From: Nymphaea colorata | Taxonomy: Eukaryota > Streptophyta > Magnoliopsida > Nymphaeales > Nymphaeaceae | Assembly: GCF_008831285.2 (NCBI RefSeq) | Contig: NC_045150.1 | Coordinates: 2,740,001-2,804,000 of the forward strand | DNA: 64,000 bases | Direction of reading: 5' to 3' | Shown here: positions 59,555-64,000 of the stretch, piece after piece | Position numbering within the stretch: the first letter of the stretch is position 1 | Layout of the letters: the number at the start of each line of letters is the position of its first letter | The notes under the pieces: model-generated | The model's database searches: none | What the model was told of the DNA's origin: nothing | Seen by the model: only the letters and a program-made list of their open reading frames with translations | Translations under genes and position numbers: made by a program

Positions 59555-59781
59555 TCACCTAGATGGGAGGGGAGATGGTGGCAGCACTCCCAACTTCTTA
59601 GCAGACACAGAGTCAATGCCTTTGGAAGGGGCAGATGGAGGGACTGGAGTCTTTATCACCGCCTGGTTCCAATGCCCATGGTCCAATTTATGGCTCCCCA
59701 ATGCGCATTTCTTGCAGAGGCAGCACCACAGACCAAGAACAACAAGAACAGGAGAACTGCTCCCTTCTTCTCTCTTGCCAT
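59555..59781 (-). pseudogene. Frameshifted small secreted-peptide gene, possibly IDA-like
   Basis: The minus-strand ATG at 59781-59779 (GGAACATGGC, good context) opens a classic signal peptide: a basic start, then GAVLLFLLFLVCGAASA with a likely cut after ASA. This frame stops at 59656. In a different frame the DNA continues open to a TGA at 59557-59555 and encodes KTPVPPSAPSKGIDSVSAKK. PVPPSAPSK closely resembles the PIPPSAPSK core of IDA and IDL abscission peptides, which signal through HAESA receptor kinases. A single frame change between the two parts would give about 75 residues, the usual size for IDA. Residues before the core do not match IDA well, and the extra C-terminal tail is unusual. 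Alternatives are another proline-rich secreted peptide, or chance. Confidence 0.4.
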
Positions 59782-59789
59782 GTTCCTAA

Positions 59790-60260
59790 ACTTGCAAGAA
59801 AATGAAAGGCTCAATGGCAGGCTTTAAAGCATTTGGGTTACTGCAGTCTAAGGCTGACATGGTGGATTAGTTTAAGGCTAAATGCCTTATGGTGGTGCAC
59901 CTCCAAACTCCATGAGCACTGAGGTCTAGCTACATGCGGACAGTTTGCTTTTAAGATGCAAGAGTTGTAGAAAGAACTGGCTTTGAGGCATAAGAAAGAT
60001 GAATGATGACAGGAAAAAGGGAGACTGGTTCTTCTTTTTTAATTTTGATCCTGCTTTTTTCTAATAATTTTGAAAAGAGGACTGTTCTGTGTTTTTTTTT
60101 AATTGCACTGGTACTTCTCTTTTGGAAATGACAAAATGGGCGTGAAGTGAACTTCAGTTGACCATAAACAACAGATAATATTACTTGATACTATCCTTTT
60201 ATCACTGAATTATTTTCTTATTGTCCCAAGGGTTTAGTGCTCAGCTACGTGATGCAACAC
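59790..60260. other. Spacer, possible promoter side of the peptide relic
   Basis: No gene seen. If the minus-strand peptide relic was a gene, its promoter would lie here. No clear TATA box. Confidence 0.4.
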
Positions 60261-60269
60261 ATCGGGCAG

Positions 60270-60857
60270 CACGCTATGAGAGGCCCGAGGATTTATTCCA
60301 TCCAAACTCGGACCGATAAATCTACAAATGATATATATATAATTATATATATACAAGATTTCGGCTAATATGTTTTGTTTTTGCAAGTTAATGGAAGCTC
60401 CCTTCAGCCTTTATTTAACAATTGTTATTGAAAGGGTGGCCTCAGTTATTAGGAAAATTGCAAAAGGTTGATCACTTTTTCAAGATTACAGACAAAATGT
60501 AGGAAGCAGATGGTGATTCTAAATGACGGTAAGAGTGTTTCTTTGGGAAACTGTCTGAAGAATGTCCTTGTTTTGGGGGCACGGTTGAGTTGGTGTCGTG
60601 TTCGTGCCGGCACCGAAACCAGCACAGGGTGGGCAGTGCCCTAAAAGCTCTGCCCCTCGTCTTGTAACGCACCAGGAATCAGCCTTCTTTATTTTGTTGC
60701 GTTACCTTTCTGTGTCCCAGCGGTTAGTACTTGGCTGCTTTTATGACTCACATGTTCTCTTTCTTGGCACCGTTCTGTTGATGTTGCAGGTGCATTAATG
60801 TGTGTGTATCTCTATATTTTATTCCATTCATCCACATGTCTGGCATACGTTGTTGCA
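60270..60857 (+). repeat. Block A, copy 1 (inverted partner at 62718-63290)
   Basis: About 590 bp that recurs in reverse orientation at 62718-63290. The pair shares long words such as ACCGAAACCAGCACAGGGTG and ATTCATCCACATGTCT. It contains partly open frames (for example 60598-60798, plus) that are conserved in part in the partner, but no domain was recognised. Confidence 0.85.
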
Positions 60858-60888
60858 GTGAAGGCAGCAGCAGCAGAGCGGCGTCTCA

Positions 60889-61094
60889 ATATAACCAGAA
60901 AGAATTTAGTTCAGGTGGAGCATACCTATCCAAAAGTTTTCACAACTCAGTCCTTTACGATGAAATCATCAAAGCTTTCATCTTTTTTAACTTTCTCTAT
61001 AACTCACTAGAGACTCGAGAAATAAAGAGAAGATGTGTCCACTTCAATTGAACGAGTGACTCATTATTTAGATGAATCATTTCTTCGAGGTACC
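60889..61094 (+). repeat. Block B, copy 1 (direct partner at 62351-62644)
   Basis: About 206 bp that recurs in the same orientation at 62351-62644. Shared words include ATCCAAAAGTTTT and AACTCACTAGAGACT. Relative to copy 2 it lacks about 85 bp after GAAGATG. Confidence 0.85.
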
Positions 61095-62273
61095 TGGTTT
61101 TGCTTTTGGTGTGTTTCACATTAATGTATATTTAGCAAGCAAAAAGACATTCACATCTCTTCTAATTGCCAATTCATAATATAACATTTTCTAAAGAATG
61201 ATTATGCGTCTACACTTAATTTGAAAAAGTTTTTGACCGAACTCAAACCAAACATGAAATTAATCCAGGGTAATTTTCCCACGCTTATTTGAAAGTGGGT
61301 TTTTTTTGGGTAGGGTAATTAATGGAGTTGGGGTTATTGATCATCCTTTCTTTCTCTTCACGGGAAGAAGCCAGAAAATTCTGGGTAAAGGACAGAAGTT
61401 ATAACATTTTAAATTTTAAAGTGACACCAATATGTACGTGAGAAAATTACCGAGAAATATCAATATAAAAACAAACAGTTATTTGGCCTTGTCTAGCAAT
61501 TGGCCACACAGTGTGCGCACCTATACCCGCCCATCTCTTCTTTTTCCCTGTAGTTGGTTACCCAAATGAGACTCACATGAGATTAGCTTGGGATTTTCCA
61601 AGGGGCCGTTCGATTTAATATTGCAAAAAGTTTGTCATAGGGAAAAGTGTTGCACAGTCTTTTTCTCTTTCTTGTTGCAGTCTTTTTCCTTTTTTTTTTC
61701 TTTTCTTTGACAAAATTTCTAGAATTTAGAAAAAGTTTAGTTTACGAGGTATGATTGATTGAAATGATAAACAAGTGGCATCTTTTTTGTGTTCAATTAA
61801 ACGAGGAGCAAGACCTTGATTAGGGACGGCGTGGTTTAATTTATTCTTGAAATGACGAACTTATAGAAACACAAATAGAAACACAGCGTCTCTAGACATA
61901 TATGGCCAGCGTTTGAGTAGAGGTTGGCAATGCAACTTGATCTTCAAATTAAAAAGGAGATAGTTTTATGGATGACCAGTAGAACCATAATCGATCCTAC
62001 CGCTTTGTTGATTTAGATCTCTTAATTCAATCAGCAAGAGTATGCATGAACCGATCTAGGTTGGTAGAACACAAAAGGAAAAAAAAAAAATTCTTTGTGC
62101 TACGATAAAATTCTTTCAATCCAATGACAAATTTGAAGCCTATGTTTTTGTCTTGAGCATTCTTAAAATTCATCTCGAGCTTCAAGTAGATAAGCATTAG
62201 AGCAGTTTCTGCATGACGGCATGATAAAGCAGTGTATACAAGTTATTAGCAGAAGGAGATCACACGTGGTAGT

Positions 62274-62344
<71 letters not shown>

Positions 62345-62350
62345 TTTATA
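61095..62350. other. Spacer between repeat pairs, with (AT)33 at 62276-62342
   Basis: No gene seen. A GGGGCCGTTCGATTTAATATT motif near 61600 resembles the start of a MITE. The (AT)n tract at 62276-62342 is one of the longest in the window and sits directly before Block B copy 2. Confidence 0.7.
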
Positions 62351-62644
62351 TTTATAACAGAAAAAATTCAGTTCAGGTGAAGGATACTATCCAAAAGTTT
62401 TGGCAACTCAACTCAATCATGTATGATGGAATCATTAAAGATTTGATCTTTTTTAACTCTATCTATAACTCACTAGAGACTTGAGAAATAAAGAGAAGAT
62501 GCATAAAAACCAGATATCCATCCAGCAACAAGAAAAAGGAAAGGGATTGAATAGAAGAACTCCCCAGAATTTGGTGATTTCAATGTCTCCACTTCAATAG
62601 AAGAGGTGACTCATTATTTCCATGAATCATTTCTTCAAGGTTCC
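62351..62644 (+). repeat. Block B, copy 2
   Basis: Longer form of Block B, including about 85 bp (around 62505-62590) absent from copy 1. A (GA)n run follows at about 62673-62686. Confidence 0.85.
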
Positions 62645-62717
62645 GAAAGGTGGGTGGGGTATTCAGTGACAGGAGAGAGAGAGAGAAGTCATCTCTCACA
62701 CATGCGACCTGTTTGAG

Positions 62718-63290
62718 CTACGTATGCGAGACATGTGGATGAATGAAATAAAATACAAAGACACACACACACAAATGCACCTGCAATATAACGGTGCCAA
62801 GAAAAGAGAACAACCGAGTCATAAAAGCAGCCAAGTACTAACCGCTGCGACACAGAAAGGTAATGCAACAAAATAAAGAAGGCCGATTCTTGGTGCATTA
62901 CGAGACGAGGGACAAAGCTTTTAGCGCACTGCCCACCCTGTGCTGGTTTCGGTGCCAGCACGAACACGGCACCAACTCAAAGGTTCCCCCAAAACAAGGA
63001 CATTCTTGAGACATTTTCCCAAAGAAACACTCTCACCGTCATTTAGAATCACCATCTGCTTCTTACATTTCATCTGTAATCTTGAAAAAGTGATCAACTT
63101 TTGCAATTTTCCTAATAACTGAGACCACCCTTTCATAATAGCTGTGAAGTAAGGGCTGAAGTGAACTTCCATTAACTTGCAAAAACGAAAAATGTTTGCC
63201 AAAATTTTGTGTGTATATATATGTATATATCATTTGTAGACTTATCTGTCAGACTTTGGATGGAATCCTCTCTATTATGTATTGCATAGC
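62718..63290 (-). repeat. Block A, copy 2 (inverted)
   Basis: Reverse-complement partner of 60270-60857. On the minus strand it keeps two overlapping open frames (63202-62921, 93 codons; 62967-62689, 92 codons). The first contains ILNDGESVSLGKCLKNVLVL, but no known family was recognised. The frames are broken in copy 1. Confidence 0.85.
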
Positions 63291-64000
63291 ACCGTGTCTT
63301 TAATCACACCCACCCGATTGCTGTGATTGGATATAACTCATGGAGCTCTCTCTCCCTCTATATATATATATATACATATACATATTCAAATATTTCATTG
63401 GTTCACCTAAAACATAAAACTCCCAAAACTATTCTCCAACCACTTGCCATTGTCACAAAAAACGTGTAGGGGTATTATACGATGAAGAATTTTTCAGGAA
63501 AAATACGGCAAAGTCGTATATCTCGAAAAAATCTTGATTAATTTTAAAATAAATTTAAAATATTTAATAAATCTTGAAAATTATAAAAAATAAACATTAA
63601 TAAAAACACAAAAAAATGAGAAAAACAAGTATAATACCCGTATTATATACCATATGGGAAGAAAATAATACCCCATAGTTTCAAGAGGAGATTTTGTACC
63701 TCCAATCAAATAAAACGTGCCATGAGCTGTATAACATTTTGGGTTTCAATATGGCGAAGTTCCAGCGTTGATTTAACACATTGGTTTAATGCGTTTAAAA
63801 AAGGAAATTAACTCAAAAGCTTTTTTTAGGATGTGACGTATCCTAGAAGAGTGAACTAAAACAAATAACATGTGTAGGTTTACCTTGAATTTGAGTACCA
63901 TAGCATTTAACACAAAATGGGAAATTTTATGTTTGAATAAGTTAGCGTTACACTATAGATGAAATAAAGGTCGATTTTATTGTCTTACCATCTTCACATC
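63291..64000. other. Right edge, AT-rich, no gene seen
   Basis: A short (AT)n tract lies at about 63358-63375. Otherwise this is AT-rich DNA with no ORF of note. Confidence 0.5.

Noticed and set aside
59402-59827. Plus-strand ORFs (141 and 87 codons) over the peptide relic
   Set aside because: No motif. The minus strand has a far better signal peptide and start context. The TATAAAAG at 59313 alone does not support a plus-strand gene.

Overview
This window is nuclear DNA from a flowering plant. The evidence is intron-split genes with GT-AG borders for a plant-only pectin-type methyltransferase and a gibberellin 20-oxidase, a probable plant-specific cryptochrome inhibitor, abundant decayed Ty1/copia and hAT elements, and many long AT, AG and AC microsatellites. 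I cannot fix the species. The two compact genes (about 18.5-20.8 kb and 51.4-51.8 kb) have GC-rich coding sequence in AT-rich surroundings, as is common in monocots and some early-diverging angiosperms.

Layout. Positions 1-84 may be the last codons of a gene that lies off the left edge. 1636-9521 (minus) holds a complete eight-exon PMT24/25/26-type methyltransferase gene, with a likely 5'UTR intron reaching back to about 10765. 10.9-18.4 kb is intergenic: one MITE-like hairpin, several self-similar short repeats, and a tandem duplication in which one copy carries an insertion flanked by a 10-bp target-site duplication. 18502-20838 (plus) is a complete three-exon gibberellin 20-oxidase gene. 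20.8-29.3 kb is intergenic, with small tandem duplications, GATTC-rich dispersed repeats and a TIR element.

29.3-49.5 kb is a block of dead transposons. It holds a decayed copia element (29361 to about 34115), a gag-integrase copia fragment (35270 to about 37385), a copia element with both LTRs whose 5' LTR is split by about 1 kb of foreign DNA (37386-43083), a copia RT scrap, and two diverged copies of a segment carrying a dead hAT transposase (about 43290-46585 and 47190-49465). 51429-51815 (minus) is a single-exon gene resembling the BIC inhibitors of cryptochromes. 52-59 kb is repeat-rich intergenic DNA with a CACTA-like scrap. 59555-59781 (minus) looks like a frameshifted small secreted-peptide gene. 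60.27-63.3 kb holds an unusual pair of two-block repeats: one block is direct and the other inverted.

The genes do not form an operon or pathway. Two of them touch growth control (gibberellin synthesis and, if the call is right, blue-light signalling), and the third makes a Golgi wall-polysaccharide enzyme. I found no convincing new multi-gene system. The most unusual items are the repeat architectures, the frameshifted peptide gene and the transposon insertion with a visible empty site. No tRNA, rRNA or CRISPR array was recognised by eye.
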